A DNA stretch of 64,000 nt from Novosphingobium sp. G106 (GTDB lineage Bacteria; Pseudomonadota; Alphaproteobacteria; Sphingomonadales; Sphingomonadaceae): the NCBI RefSeq assembly GCF_019075875.1, contig NZ_JAHOOZ010000001.1, positions 4,278,001-4,342,000 on the forward strand, given 5' to 3'. A program made the translations under genes and the position numbers. Of the stretch, positions 36,283 to 44,739 are shown in pieces; the first letter of the stretch is position 1, and the number at the start of each line of letters is the position of its first letter. The notes beneath the pieces are model-generated. The model searched no databases and was not told where the DNA came from. It worked only from the letters and a program-made list of their open reading frames with translations.

Positions 36283-38150
36283 CAGCTCATCAATGGAATG
36301 AGCATATTCGCCTCGAGTTCCTCGCGCGGAAGGAAGGGGGCGAGGTCTTCCAGCGGGGCGGTGACCATGGTGCCGTCCTCAAGCTTTTTCGACGAGAGCT
36401 TGGGCGCGAACTGCTGAGCCTTGTCGGTCATGATCTCGCAAATCGCAGGGCCCTCAGCCTCCAGCGTCCGGCGCACCGCATCGCGAATGTCCGAGTGGTC
36501 TGAGGTTCTAGTATAAGCGAAACCGAAAGCGGCGGCGATCTTGCCGAATTCGGGGAAGGTTACGCCCGAATCCGGACCGCAACCAACCGAAAAGCCCTGA
36601 AAGTGAGCCTGCTGCGACTGACGGATCGAGTGATAGCCTGAATTGTTGTAGAGGAAGATCTTGGCCGGGATGCCCTGACCGACGATCGTCTGAAGTTCCT
36701 GCAGGTTCTGCATGATCGAACCATCGCCCGCCATGCAGATGATGCGTTCGGGATAGGCGGATCCGGATTCCAAAGTCATGGCATGCCACGCGCCGATCGT
36801 CGCGGGCAGATCATAGCCCATCGATGCGGCTCCCGAGTTTGAATAGAGCCGCTGTCCCTTCTTGAGCCGAGCCGCTTGGACGGTGACCACAGCCGCGGTG
36901 GCATCAGCCATGACGACTACTTCGTTCTCCTCCAGCTGCTCGAACAGCGCCTCTGTGAAGCAATAAGGGTTCACAACTCCCTTGGTTTCCCAGTATTCGG
37001 GCAAGACCGGGTGGTATTTGGCGCGGCGCTCAAGCGCCCAGTCAAGATAGGCTTTGTGGGTCGTCGGCGCTTCGTAGCCCACGAGCGCGCGCTCGAGCGC
37101 GGGCAGGAAATCCTTGAGGTTCGCGTGGATCGGCATGTCGATCGACAGCGTCGGCTTGGCGAGTTCGGCGGCGTCGACGTCGACCATGATCTTCTTCGCA
37201 GCACGCGCGAAGGAGGCGAAATTGTAGCTGATCTGGCGGATGTTGAGCCGGCAGCCGAGCACGAGTACGCAGTCGGAGTTCTGCACCGCGAAGTTGCCCG
37301 GTCGATCGCCGACGGTGCCGGGACGACCGACGTAGAGCGGGTGTTCGTCTTCGACGAGGTCTTGCGCATTCCAGGCGGGCGCCACGCCGATCCCGAGCTT
37401 TTCGGCTACGGCGAGGAAACGGTCGTATTCGCCGCTGATGCGCACGCCGGTGCCGGGCAGGATCACCGGGCGTTCAGCAGCCTTGATCGCCGCGACGACG
37501 TCGCGCGCGGCCTGGTCAAGCGCTTCGCCGGTCAGCCATCCATATTCCGCTGGAAGGGCAAAGTCGCGGCCATAGCCTTCAAGCCGCGGATCGAAACCGT
37601 GGAGATCCTCGGTGTCGATCAGCGCCGACTGAACGTCGATCGGAATGTCGATCCAGACCGGACCCGGCCGGCCGGTCTCCGCCAGCCACAGCGCCTTTTC
37701 CAGGATATAGCGGATATCGCGCGGATCAGTGACCATTGCCGCGAACTTGGTGATCGGCTTGACCATCGAAACGATGTCGACTTCCTGGTCGCCGAGCTGG
37801 CGCAGGCGCACTGGCGCGTTGCTGGCCAGCGTCTCACGCTTTACTTGGCCTGATACGACGATCATCGCGATCGAATCCGTATAGGCGCCGTGCACACCGT
37901 TCAGCGCGTTGATGCCGCCTGGGCCGGTCGTAACGTTGAGTGCGGCGAGCCGTCCCGAGAGCCGCGTATAGCTCTCGGCAGCCATGGCCAGCGCCTGCTC
38001 GTGGTGGCAACAGACGTATTTCAGCCCATCGACCCGACCCATGGCATCGTTGAGATGCATCGCTCCGCCGCCAGTCAGCATGAACACGTGCCGCACGCCG
38101 TACTCGTGCAGGCGGCGCGCAATGTAGTCGGACAGGCGGATTTTGGTCAT
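36282..38150 (-). CDS. Thiamine-diphosphate-dependent enzyme, acetolactate synthase-like (sugar C-C bond-forming candidate)
   Basis: A 622-residue ThDP enzyme with three domains. The catalytic Glu is E51 in CCHHEQAL; the ThDP/magnesium motif is AGDGSIMQN ending in NNSGYHS (about 472-500). The central domain resembles FAD-binding acetolactate synthases. In the yersiniose pathway, YerE is a ThDP flavoenzyme that adds a two-carbon unit from pyruvate to a CDP-4-keto-3,6-dideoxyhexose; the neighbouring rfbFGH makes that role attractive here. This is inference: ordinary acetolactate synthases share the fold. ATG 38150 gives the family N-terminus TKIRLSDYIARRL. Confidence 0.82.
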   Translation of the reverse strand: MTKIRLSDYIARRLHEYGVRHVFMLTGGGAMHLNDAMGRVDGLKYVCCHHEQALAMAAESYTRLSGRLAALNVTTGPGGINALNGVHGAYTDSIAMIVVSGQVKRETLASNAPVRLRQLGDQEVDIVSMVKPITKFAAMVTDPRDIRYILEKALWLAETGRPGPVWIDIPIDVQSALIDTEDLHGFDPRLEGYGRDFALPAEYGWLTGEALDQAARDVVAAIKAAERPVILPGTGVRISGEYDRFLAVAEKLGIGVAPAWNAQDLVEDEHPLYVGRPGTVGDRPGNFAVQNSDCVLVLGCRLNIRQISYNFASFARAAKKIMVDVDAAELAKPTLSIDMPIHANLKDFLPALERALVGYEAPTTHKAYLDWALERRAKYHPVLPEYWETKGVVNPYCFTEALFEQLEENEVVVMADATAAVVTVQAARLKKGQRLYSNSGAASMGYDLPATIGAWHAMTLESGSAYPERIICMAGDGSIMQNLQELQTIVGQGIPAKIFLYNNSGYHSIRQSQQAHFQGFSVGCGPDSGVTFPEFGKIAAAFGFAYTRTSDHSDIRDAVRRTLEAEGPAICEIMTDKAQQFAPKLSSKKLEDGTMVTAPLEDLAPFLPREELEANMLIPLMS

Positions 38151-38169
38151 GGTCGTTCCTGAAAGCACC

Positions 38170-38204
38170 GAGCTCCAGCCCCGATAGAGTCGGGACCAGA
38201 GCTC
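38170..38204 (-). promoter_or_regulatory. Two-part hairpin between the NeuB-like and ThDP enzyme genes
   Basis: In the 97-bp gap, GAGCTC at 38170-38175 and 38199-38204 can pair, enclosing a second stem CCCGA/TCGGG (38080-series equivalent at 38180-38184 and 38190-38194). It lies just upstream of the ThDP gene's ribosome binding region and could be an attenuator or RNA-processing element. Weak evidence only. Confidence 0.35.
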
Positions 38205-38247
38205 CGCAAGCCTAGCAGTAGCCCTTAGCCGAGCCGGTAAAGGCGGC

Positions 38248-39366
38248 TTACTGGTTGACCGCGATCTTCATGTCGGGGAGCCGACGTGCCAAGCCGCGGT
38301 CGGGCACCAGGCGGCGCACTTCCGGATCGCTAGTGTAGGCCGCGTCGATGTCGTCCAGCAGAACCGGCTCATCGGCCGCGAGCGGACCCTTGAGCACCTC
38401 ACCGCTTTCGAACTCGCGGGTCGAGATCTGCCCCTTGAGCAGAGGCACGGCGAGATAGACGTCGTCATCGGTCAGCTTGTGGCCGGCGGGTAGGTCCTGC
38501 TTGACATAGACGCCACGAACCAGCGCATCGAGATATTCGCGCTCCTTGGCCGGAACCGAGCGCTTGGCCTCAGCCGAGCCGCCGCACATTTCCTTGGCCT
38601 TGTTAAAGGCCTTGAACCAGACGTCGGCCTGATCGGGCTTCGTGCAATAGGGGCTGACAGGGACGCCTTCGTAATCGATGTCTATGTGACGTTCGAAAGT
38701 ACGGGCACCCTTGCCATAGGCGATGAGGATGGAATCGTGCCAGTCACGCTGCTCGTGCGTTGACAGGCCGATCGTGATGTCCGGATAGCGCGCCTTGAGA
38801 TAGTCAATCTGGTTGAGCTCGAGTTCGCTGTCTTCGGACGGATAGATCGACACGCAGTGATTGAGCGCGAAAGGAATGTTGCGCGAGGTGAAGTAATTCA
38901 CCAGCCGATCGATGTGATGCGCATCGGCACCGCCAGACGAGGCGACGACGGGAAGGCTGGTCCCGGCAAGCTTGCGTAGCAGCGTCTTGTCGCGGATGTC
39001 GGAGCTGGCAATCTTTAGGATGTCGACGCCGAACTCGACACATTTGTCGACGGAGACCTCGTCGAACGGAGTGACCATGGCAATCATGCCATGCGATTTG
39101 ACGCGATCGATCATGGCGCGCAGCTCTTCCCAGGGCATCTGAGTGGCCAGCGTCTTCTTAATGTAGCGAACGTCGTCGCAATCTCGGTAATCGCGATGAA
39201 TGAACTCGTCGACGTTGCGGAATTGCAGCTTGATCGATGCCTTGACGCCATTCTCCTTCACCACGGCAGCGAAGTCATCGATGATCTTCAGGCCACGTTG
39301 GAGCTTGCCCCAATGGTTGTTCGCCAGTTCGAGGACGAACAAATCTTCAAAGATATCAACTACCAC
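38248..39366 (-). CDS. NeuB-like (N-acetylneuraminate synthase family) protein with SAF domain
   Basis: A 372-residue protein: a TIM-barrel NeuB domain (about 1-270) and a C-terminal SAF/antifreeze-like domain (about 285-345). NeuB signatures are present in altered form: LELANNHWGK (usually INHNG), DILKIASSDI, the conserved HCVSIYP block and TIGLSTHEQRDW, then FERHIDID. The family condenses PEP with an aldose to make nine-carbon 2-keto acids. No CMP-sugar synthetase or sugar epimerase is nearby, so the substrate is probably not a classical sialic acid precursor. Start is GTG 39366 with GGAGA about 10 nt upstream. A 163-bp AT-richer gap upstream may hold its promoter. Confidence 0.85.
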   Translation of the reverse strand: MVVDIFEDLFVLELANNHWGKLQRGLKIIDDFAAVVKENGVKASIKLQFRNVDEFIHRDYRDCDDVRYIKKTLATQMPWEELRAMIDRVKSHGMIAMVTPFDEVSVDKCVEFGVDILKIASSDIRDKTLLRKLAGTSLPVVASSGGADAHHIDRLVNYFTSRNIPFALNHCVSIYPSEDSELELNQIDYLKARYPDITIGLSTHEQRDWHDSILIAYGKGARTFERHIDIDYEGVPVSPYCTKPDQADVWFKAFNKAKEMCGGSAEAKRSVPAKEREYLDALVRGVYVKQDLPAGHKLTDDDVYLAVPLLKGQISTREFESGEVLKGPLAADEPVLLDDIDAAYTSDPEVRRLVPDRGLARRLPDMKIAVNQ

Positions 39367-39529
39367 TAAGCGTCTCCAAACCTGTGCGAAGGCTTCTATC
39401 CGGCGAGTGATCCCGCGTCCAGCCTCATGCGACTCACTTTCAACTTCTATTGTAGACAGTCGATATCACCAATTTGGATGCATTTTCCGCTCCTGAACTG
39501 GCATTAGCTGTCTTAACTAAACGTCTTTC

Positions 39530-40459
39530 CTACTGCTGCATGGCACTTGTCCGATCCAGCCAGGCGATCGTGTCCCTTACCTGCAGCGGCAAGGCAGACA
39601 GCCGATCGCCGAGTTCCATGGCCAGGACTTTGGTTTGCGCGTGATCGCCGAGATATAGGCTCGGGCGCGTGTAGTCGACTGGCCGGCGATTGATCTTTGG
39701 CGAATTAGGGGAGGCTTCGGCTACGAGCACAGCGAGGTCTTCCATCTCGACGACTTCGGCGCCGCACAGGTCGATCGGCCGATCCCGGCCGACGCCCTGT
39801 ACCGCCGCGTCGATGACCAGAGTGCAGAGATCATCGACATGCAGAAAGGACCGGAAAACCGGGACTTGGGCTTCAATGAGGATTTCGCCCTGTTCGCGTG
39901 CCTGGAGGGCGAAATTCGAAATGGCATAGGACTGCAGCTTGTTAATGTGCGGTCCCGCAACGTTGAAGATCCGGCCGGCGATGACCGGTATTCCAGCGGA
40001 CTTGCCCCAGGCGATGAAGCGCGCTTCCTGACGCAGTTTAGCGAGGCCGTAGGGGTGCTGATCGCCCCCCCGCTCGGCCAGCGCAGCGGCGCCCGAGGAG
40101 GAGACGAACAGACTTGCCGGTGCGGCCATGCCTATCGCGGCCAGCAAGGCATCATCTATCGCATCGTTAGTCGCGTTGAAGGCGGATTCGCCGAGCTGAT
40201 CGGCCTTTTCCTTGGTCAGGTAGGCGAGGTGGATGACATGGGCACCCGCGACATCATCGGGGCCGATCGTATCGAGCGCGCGCACCTCGAGCCGTTCGCC
40301 CGAAGCCAAGGTCATGCTCCGTGCCCGGGATCCGAAGGTGACCACCCGTCCGCCCAACCGGCCATCGAACGCCCGGGACAGGGCGTCGAGCATCGCCCTG
40401 CCAATCCAGCCCGAAGGGCCGGTCAACACGAAACGGGACGAGGCAGGCGGGTGGGCCAT
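39530..40459 (-). CDS. NAD-dependent epimerase/reductase family protein (sugar reductase candidate)
   Basis: A 309-residue short-chain extended reductase. The nucleotide loop is TGPSGWIG (about 13-20), the catalytic pair Y137-x3-K141 lies in HPYGLAK, and VSSSGAAAL supplies the serine. It belongs with NDP-sugar epimerases and reductases. Immediately downstream of rfbH, it is in the right place to reduce a 4-keto or branched side-chain carbonyl of a CDP-sugar, as YerF-like reductases do. The exact reaction is unproven. It contains a seven-G tract near 40065-40071 that remains in frame. Confidence 0.8.
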   Translation of the reverse strand: MAHPPASSRFVLTGPSGWIGRAMLDALSRAFDGRLGGRVVTFGSRARSMTLASGERLEVRALDTIGPDDVAGAHVIHLAYLTKEKADQLGESAFNATNDAIDDALLAAIGMAAPASLFVSSSGAAALAERGGDQHPYGLAKLRQEARFIAWGKSAGIPVIAGRIFNVAGPHINKLQSYAISNFALQAREQGEILIEAQVPVFRSFLHVDDLCTLVIDAAVQGVGRDRPIDLCGAEVVEMEDLAVLVAEASPNSPKINRRPVDYTRPSLYLGDHAQTKVLAMELGDRLSALPLQVRDTIAWLDRTSAMQQ

Positions 40460-40469
40460 GCTTCAGCGA

Positions 40470-41829
40470 TTATCCCTTGCGGCGCGCGGCGATGAAGCCG
40501 GCCAGGGTTTCGACGGCGTAGGCGAGGTGGCTTTCGGTCAGTCCCGGGTAGAGTCCTATCCAGAAAGTGCGTTCGGTCACGATGTCAGCATTGGTAAGAT
40601 CGCCGACAACGCGATAACGCTGATCTTTCATATATGGTTGCCGAAGCAGGTTACCACCGAACAGCAAACGAGTGCCGATCTTGTGGTCGTTTAGGAATTC
40701 GACCAGTTCCTCGCGGTCGATGCCGGTCTTTTCGCGGATCGTGATCGGATAGCCGAACCAGGACGGTGTGCTGCGCGCAGTAGGCTGCGGCAGAATCAGG
40801 ACATCCTCCAACGGCCGTAGCATCTCGGTCAGCAGGTCGAAGTTGCGTTGCCGCGCGGCGATGAAGCCGTCGAGCCGGTCCAGCTGAGCCAGACCCACGG
40901 CCGCCTGCATGTCGGTGATCTTGAGATTGTAGCCGACGTGGCTGTAGGTGTATTTGTGGTCGTAGCCCTTCGGCAGCGAGCCGAGCTTCTGGCAGAACCG
41001 CTTGCCGCAGGTGTTGTCCTGACCCGGCGCACAATAGCAGTCGCGCCCCCCAATCGCGCATCGATTCGATCGCACGTTTCAGGTTGGGCTTCTTGGTAAA
41101 CACGGCGCCGCCTTCACCCATGGTGATGTGGTGTGCAGGATAGAAGCTGAGCGTGCCGATATCGCCGAAAGTGCCCACGCCCTTGCCGTCATACCGCGCG
41201 CCCAAGGCGTCGCAGCAATCCTCGACGACCAGCAGATCGTACTTCTTGGCGACGCGCATCACTTCGGCGATGTCGAAAGGATTGCCCAGCGTATGCGCGA
41301 CCATGATCGCGCGCGTCTTGTCGGTGACGGCGGCCTCGATCATCTCGGGCTTGATATTGTAGGTCGGGATGTCGACGTCGACGAAGACCGGGATGAGCCC
41401 ATATTGCAGCGACGGATTTACCGTGGTGGGGAAGCCGGTGGCCACGGTGATGACTTCGTCGCCCGCCTTCAGAGCCTTGTCGCGCACATAGCGTTTCGAC
41501 GTGAGCGCGGAGAGCGCGAGCAAATTGGCCGAAGAACCCGAATTCGTCGTCAGGGCAAAACGCACGCCCAGTCGCTCGGCCAGTCTGGCTTCGAAAGAGT
41601 CGTTGAAGCGTCCGGTGGTCAGCCAGAAATCCAGCGAGGAATCCACCAGCATTTGCATGTCGGTATCGCCATAGACCTTGCCGGAAACGGGCACGGGGCT
41701 TTGGCCAGGGACGAAAGGCTTGGTCGCATGAAAGCGACGGGCATATTCGCCCGTAAGGTCGAGGATGAGCGAACGCAGTTGCGCTTCATCGAGACCTGAG
41801 GGGTCGAACATGGGAGTCTCGACGGTCAT
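40470..41829 (-). pseudogene. rfbH: CDP-4-keto-6-deoxyglucose 3-dehydrase (RfbH/DdhC), one frameshift
   Basis: RfbH is a PMP and iron-sulfur enzyme that removes the C3 hydroxyl of CDP-4-keto-6-deoxyglucose. The aminotransferase fold has His in place of the PLP lysine ([11 protein letters not shown], about H233), as expected for this enzyme. The frame breaks at six C (plus strand 41046-41051); with five, the protein is 452 residues, and cysteines C206, C264, C266 and C274 follow the family pattern C-X57-C-X1-C-X7-C exactly. This argues that the frameshift is an error or a switchable tract rather than decay. It overlaps rfbG by 4 bp. Confidence 0.9.
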
Positions 41830-42916
41830 GCAGCCCCTTTCTGGGAAAGCGCGCGTTTGAATTCGATGCGATAGTCGTCAAGCTGCGCGAGCGAGATCGC
41901 CCGTGCATCGCCGCCGTCGGCCACCTCGCGGTGCCACTCGACGATACGAGCGAGCGCGCTATCGAGCTGATAGGCCGGGCGCCAGCCCAACTCGTCGCGA
42001 GCCTTGGCGCAATCGAGTTTCAACAGCTTCGCCTCGTGTGGTTGTGAGCCTTCGGCCTGTTGCCAGTCGATTGCCCCCCCAGTCGCTTACCATACGCTGA
42101 ACGATCCAGCGCACGGGTTGCGTATCGCCTTCGGCTGGTCCGAAATTCCAGCCCGTCGCGGCCCAATCGTGGCCTTGGACAAGACGTTCGGCGATCATAA
42201 GATATCCCCCCTAGCGCCTCTAGCACATGCTGCCATGGCCGGATGGATTCGGGAGAGCGGATCAGGGGCTTTTCCCCAGCAATCAATGCTCGGATGAGAT
42301 CAGGGATCAGCCGGTCTGTCGCCCAGTCGCCCCCGCCGATGACATTGCCGGCGCGCACGGAGGCCAATTTGGCCCCCTGTTGGAAGAAACTACGGCGATA
42401 GGCTGCGACGACCAGTTCACTTGCGCCTTTGCTGGCGCTGTAGGGATCGTATCCGCCCATAGCGTCGTCCTCGCGGTAGGGCCTGTCCGTCTCGCGGTTC
42501 TCGTAGCACTTGTCGCTAGTGATGCAGACTATGGCCTTGAGACTTTCGACGCGCCGGCACGCGTCGAGTACATGCACGGTGCCTTGCACGTTGGTCGCGA
42601 AGGTTTCTACCGGAGTGGAATATGACAGCCGTACCAGCGGCTGCGCTGCGAGATGAAAGACCACTTCGGGCCGCGCCGCCGCCATGGCAGCCTCGACCGC
42701 AGCGAGATCGCGGATATCGCCCTCGACGTGGTGGACGAGTTCGGCCACGCGCGCCTGTTCGAACAGGCTCGGGCTTTCGGCCGGCAAGGCAAAGCCCGTG
42801 ACTTGGGCGCCCATGCGCGTTAGCCAGAGGGCGAGCCAGCTTCCCTTGAAACCCGTGTGACCGGTGAGGAAGACCTTGCGCCCGCGCCAGAAGGTGTCGC
42901 TTACCAGATCTTCCAA
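41826..42916 (-). pseudogene. rfbG: CDP-glucose 4,6-dehydratase (RfbG/DdhB), two frameshifts
   Basis: RfbG converts CDP-glucose to CDP-4-keto-6-deoxyglucose with tightly bound NAD. Seen: NAD loop TGHTGFKGS (about 18-26), ITSDKCY with the catalytic Thr/Ser, and Y159-x3-K163 in YDPYSASK. The C-terminal part is scattered over three frames. Dropping one C from each of 42206-42211 (six) and 42074-42080 (seven) joins HVLEALGG to YLMIAERL and VSDWG to AIDWQQAEGSQPHEAK, giving a normal 362-residue protein. The start is TTG 42916, overlapping the end of rfbF by 16 bp. Confidence 0.88.
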
Positions 42917-43671
42917 GGGGCGCCTTCCTGCCAGAGCTGCTCCAGATATTGCTTGTCACGCAGCGTATCCATGGGCTGCCAAAACCCGTCGTGGCGGAAG
43001 GCGACGAGATCGCCTGCCGCGGCGAGGCGTTCCATCGGCTCGCGTTCCCAGATCGTGCCGGGTCCTTCGATCTCGTCGAGCACGCTGGGATCGGCAACGA
43101 AAAAGCCGCCGTTGATCAGGCCACCGTCGCCGGCGGGTTTCTCGCGAAAGCTGGTGACGTTGTCGCCGTCGAATTCGAGCGCGCCGAAGCGGCCCGGCGG
43201 GGCAACGGCGGTGATCGTCGCCCTGCGGCCGTGTGCTTGGTGGAATGCCAGTTGCGCCGTGACGTCAACCGTGGCGACGCCGTCACCGTAAGTGAAGCAG
43301 AAGGGTTCGTCGTCAGGCAGGAAACGGCGTACGGCCTTGAGGCGGCCGCCAGTCATCGTTTCCGCGCCGGTATCGACCAGGGTTATTCGCCATGGCTCGC
43401 TGCGCTTCTCGTGCACTTCCATGCTGTTCTGCACCAGATCGATCGTCACGTCGGCGGCATGAAGGAAGTAGTTCGCGAAGAACTCCTTGATCATGTAGCC
43501 TTTGTAGCCGAGGCAAATGATGAAATCGTTCAAGCCGTGGGATGAATAGATCTTCATGATATGCCAGATTATCGGCATGCCGCCGATCTCGACCATGGGC
43601 TTCGGACGAACAGAAGTTTCCTCGCCGAGTCTGGTGCCAAGGCCGCCGGCCAAAATTACAGCCTTCGGCAA
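42901..43671 (-). CDS. rfbF: Glucose-1-phosphate cytidylyltransferase
   Basis: A 256-residue nucleotidyltransferase that makes CDP-glucose from CTP and glucose-1-phosphate, the entry step of CDP-3,6-dideoxyhexose synthesis. Motifs: [26 protein letters not shown], the metal site TYGDGV, and [11 protein letters not shown] near the end. Start is TTG 43671 with AGGAG 8 nt upstream. It is the first gene of the minus-strand sugar operon rfbF-rfbG-rfbH-reductase. Confidence 0.93.
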   Translation of the reverse strand: MPKAVILAGGLGTRLGEETSVRPKPMVEIGGMPIIWHIMKIYSSHGLNDFIICLGYKGYMIKEFFANYFLHAADVTIDLVQNSMEVHEKRSEPWRITLVDTGAETMTGGRLKAVRRFLPDDEPFCFTYGDGVATVDVTAQLAFHQAHGRRATITAVAPPGRFGALEFDGDNVTSFREKPAGDGGLINGGFFVADPSVLDEIEGPGTIWEREPMERLAAAGDLVAFRHDGFWQPMDTLRDKQYLEQLWQEGAPWKIW

Positions 43672-43828
43672 TGACTTACTCCTGATAAACGCCCAGATTC
43701 AGGGCTCTTTAGGTGTGCCACTATCGATCTGTCAATGTTTCGTCATGGCGACAGCGCAGGCCTGAGTTGACGCACGCCGAGCACCGAGAGGCACCCACCT
43801 GGAAGCATTAACTTCCTTAACCGCCTTT

Positions 43829-43857
43829 ATTTGACAAAAAATTGACAGTCGCATCAA
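43829..43857 (-). promoter_or_regulatory. Candidate promoter of the rfb operon
   Basis: On the minus strand, TTGATG (43852-43857) and TCAAAT (43829-43834) are separated by 17 nt, each matching four of six sigma-70 consensus bases. The gap between fabI and rfbF (43672-43935) is conspicuously AT-richer than its surroundings and has no gene. This would leave a leader of about 150 nt before rfbF. Confidence 0.3.
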
Positions 43858-43861
43858 CAGA

Positions 43862-43875
43862 GGCAACCGGTTGCC
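43862..43875. promoter_or_regulatory. 14-bp perfect palindrome upstream of the rfb promoter candidate
   Basis: GGCAACCGGTTGCC is a perfect palindrome located just upstream of the candidate -35 box of the rfb operon, a position suited to an activator or repressor site. No regulator gene is adjacent, so its protein partner is unknown. Confidence 0.35.
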
Positions 43876-43935
43876 GCAAATAGAAGCTTGTTCGTCGCGT
43901 TTCTAGGTCTCAAAAGCTGCCAAAATGGACGCAGT

Positions 43936-44739
43936 TCACACCAGGCTGATGTCCGGCGCATCTTCCTGCTTCATGCCGATGACGTTGTAGCCCCCGTCGA
44001 TGTGATGGATTTCGCCGGTCACGCCCGAGGACAAGTCGGACAGCAGATAGAGCGCTCCGCCACCGACGTCCTCGATGGTGACGTTGCGGCGCAGCGGCGA
44101 ATTCAGCTGGTTCCACTTGAGGATATAGTTGAAGTCGCCGATGCCGCGCGCCGCCAGCGTCTGGATCGGGCCGGCAGAGATCGCGTTGACGCGGATATTC
44201 TCCGCACCGAGGTCGTTGGCCAGATATTTGACGCTGGTCTCGAGCGCGGCCTTGGCTACGCCCATGACGTTATAGTGCGGGACGACCTTCTCGGCGCCGT
44301 AATAGGTCAGCGTCAGGATAGAACCGCCGCTCGACATCATCGGCTTGGCGCGCTGGGTCACTGCGACCAGGCTGTAGGCCGAGATGTTCATGGTCATCAG
44401 GAAGTTGTCGAGCGTGGTGTCATAAAAGCGCCCGCGCAGCTGGTTCTTGTCGGAGAAGCCGATGGCGTGGACAATGAAGTCGATCGTCGGCCAGCGCGCG
44501 GCCAGCGTGGCGAAGGCGGTGTCGAGCGCGTCCATGTCGGACACGTCGCAGTCGATCAGGAAATCGCTGCCCAGGCTCTCCGCCAGCGGCCGCACGCGCT
44601 TTTCCAGTGCCTCACCCTGATAGGAGAAGGCCAGCTCGGCGCCGTGTTCGGCCAGGCGCTTGGCGATCCCCCAGGCGAGCGACTTGTCGTTTGCCAGGCC
44701 CATGATCAGGCCGCGCTTTCCCTGCATCAGACTCGTCAT
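43936..44739 (-). CDS. fabI: Enoyl-[acyl-carrier-protein] reductase (NADH)
   Basis: A 267-residue short-chain dehydrogenase of fatty acid synthesis that reduces the trans-2-enoyl-ACP double bond. It shows GKRGLIMGLANDKSLAWGIA, the HAIGFSDKNQL block, and the catalytic Tyr-x6-Lys in YNVMGVAK, which separates FabI from other short-chain reductases. The C-terminal GGYNVIGM is the cofactor/substrate loop. ATG 44739 overlaps the stop of the YihY-like gene. Confidence 0.95.
   Translation of the reverse strand: MTSLMQGKRGLIMGLANDKSLAWGIAKRLAEHGAELAFSYQGEALEKRVRPLAESLGSDFLIDCDVSDMDALDTAFATLAARWPTIDFIVHAIGFSDKNQLRGRFYDTTLDNFLMTMNISAYSLVAVTQRAKPMMSSGGSILTLTYYGAEKVVPHYNVMGVAKAALETSVKYLANDLGAENIRVNAISAGPIQTLAARGIGDFNYILKWNQLNSPLRRNVTIEDVGGGALYLLSDLSSGVTGEIHHIDGGYNVIGMKQEDAPDISLV

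Noticed and set aside
40470..41829. Missing PLP lysine in rfbH as sign of inactivation
   Set aside because: This enzyme family naturally has His at that position and uses PMP with an iron-sulfur cluster.
43831..43847. Two TTGACA boxes on the plus strand at 43831 and 43842
   Set aside because: No plus-strand gene follows, and no -10 box is correctly spaced; the useful promoter would be on the minus strand.
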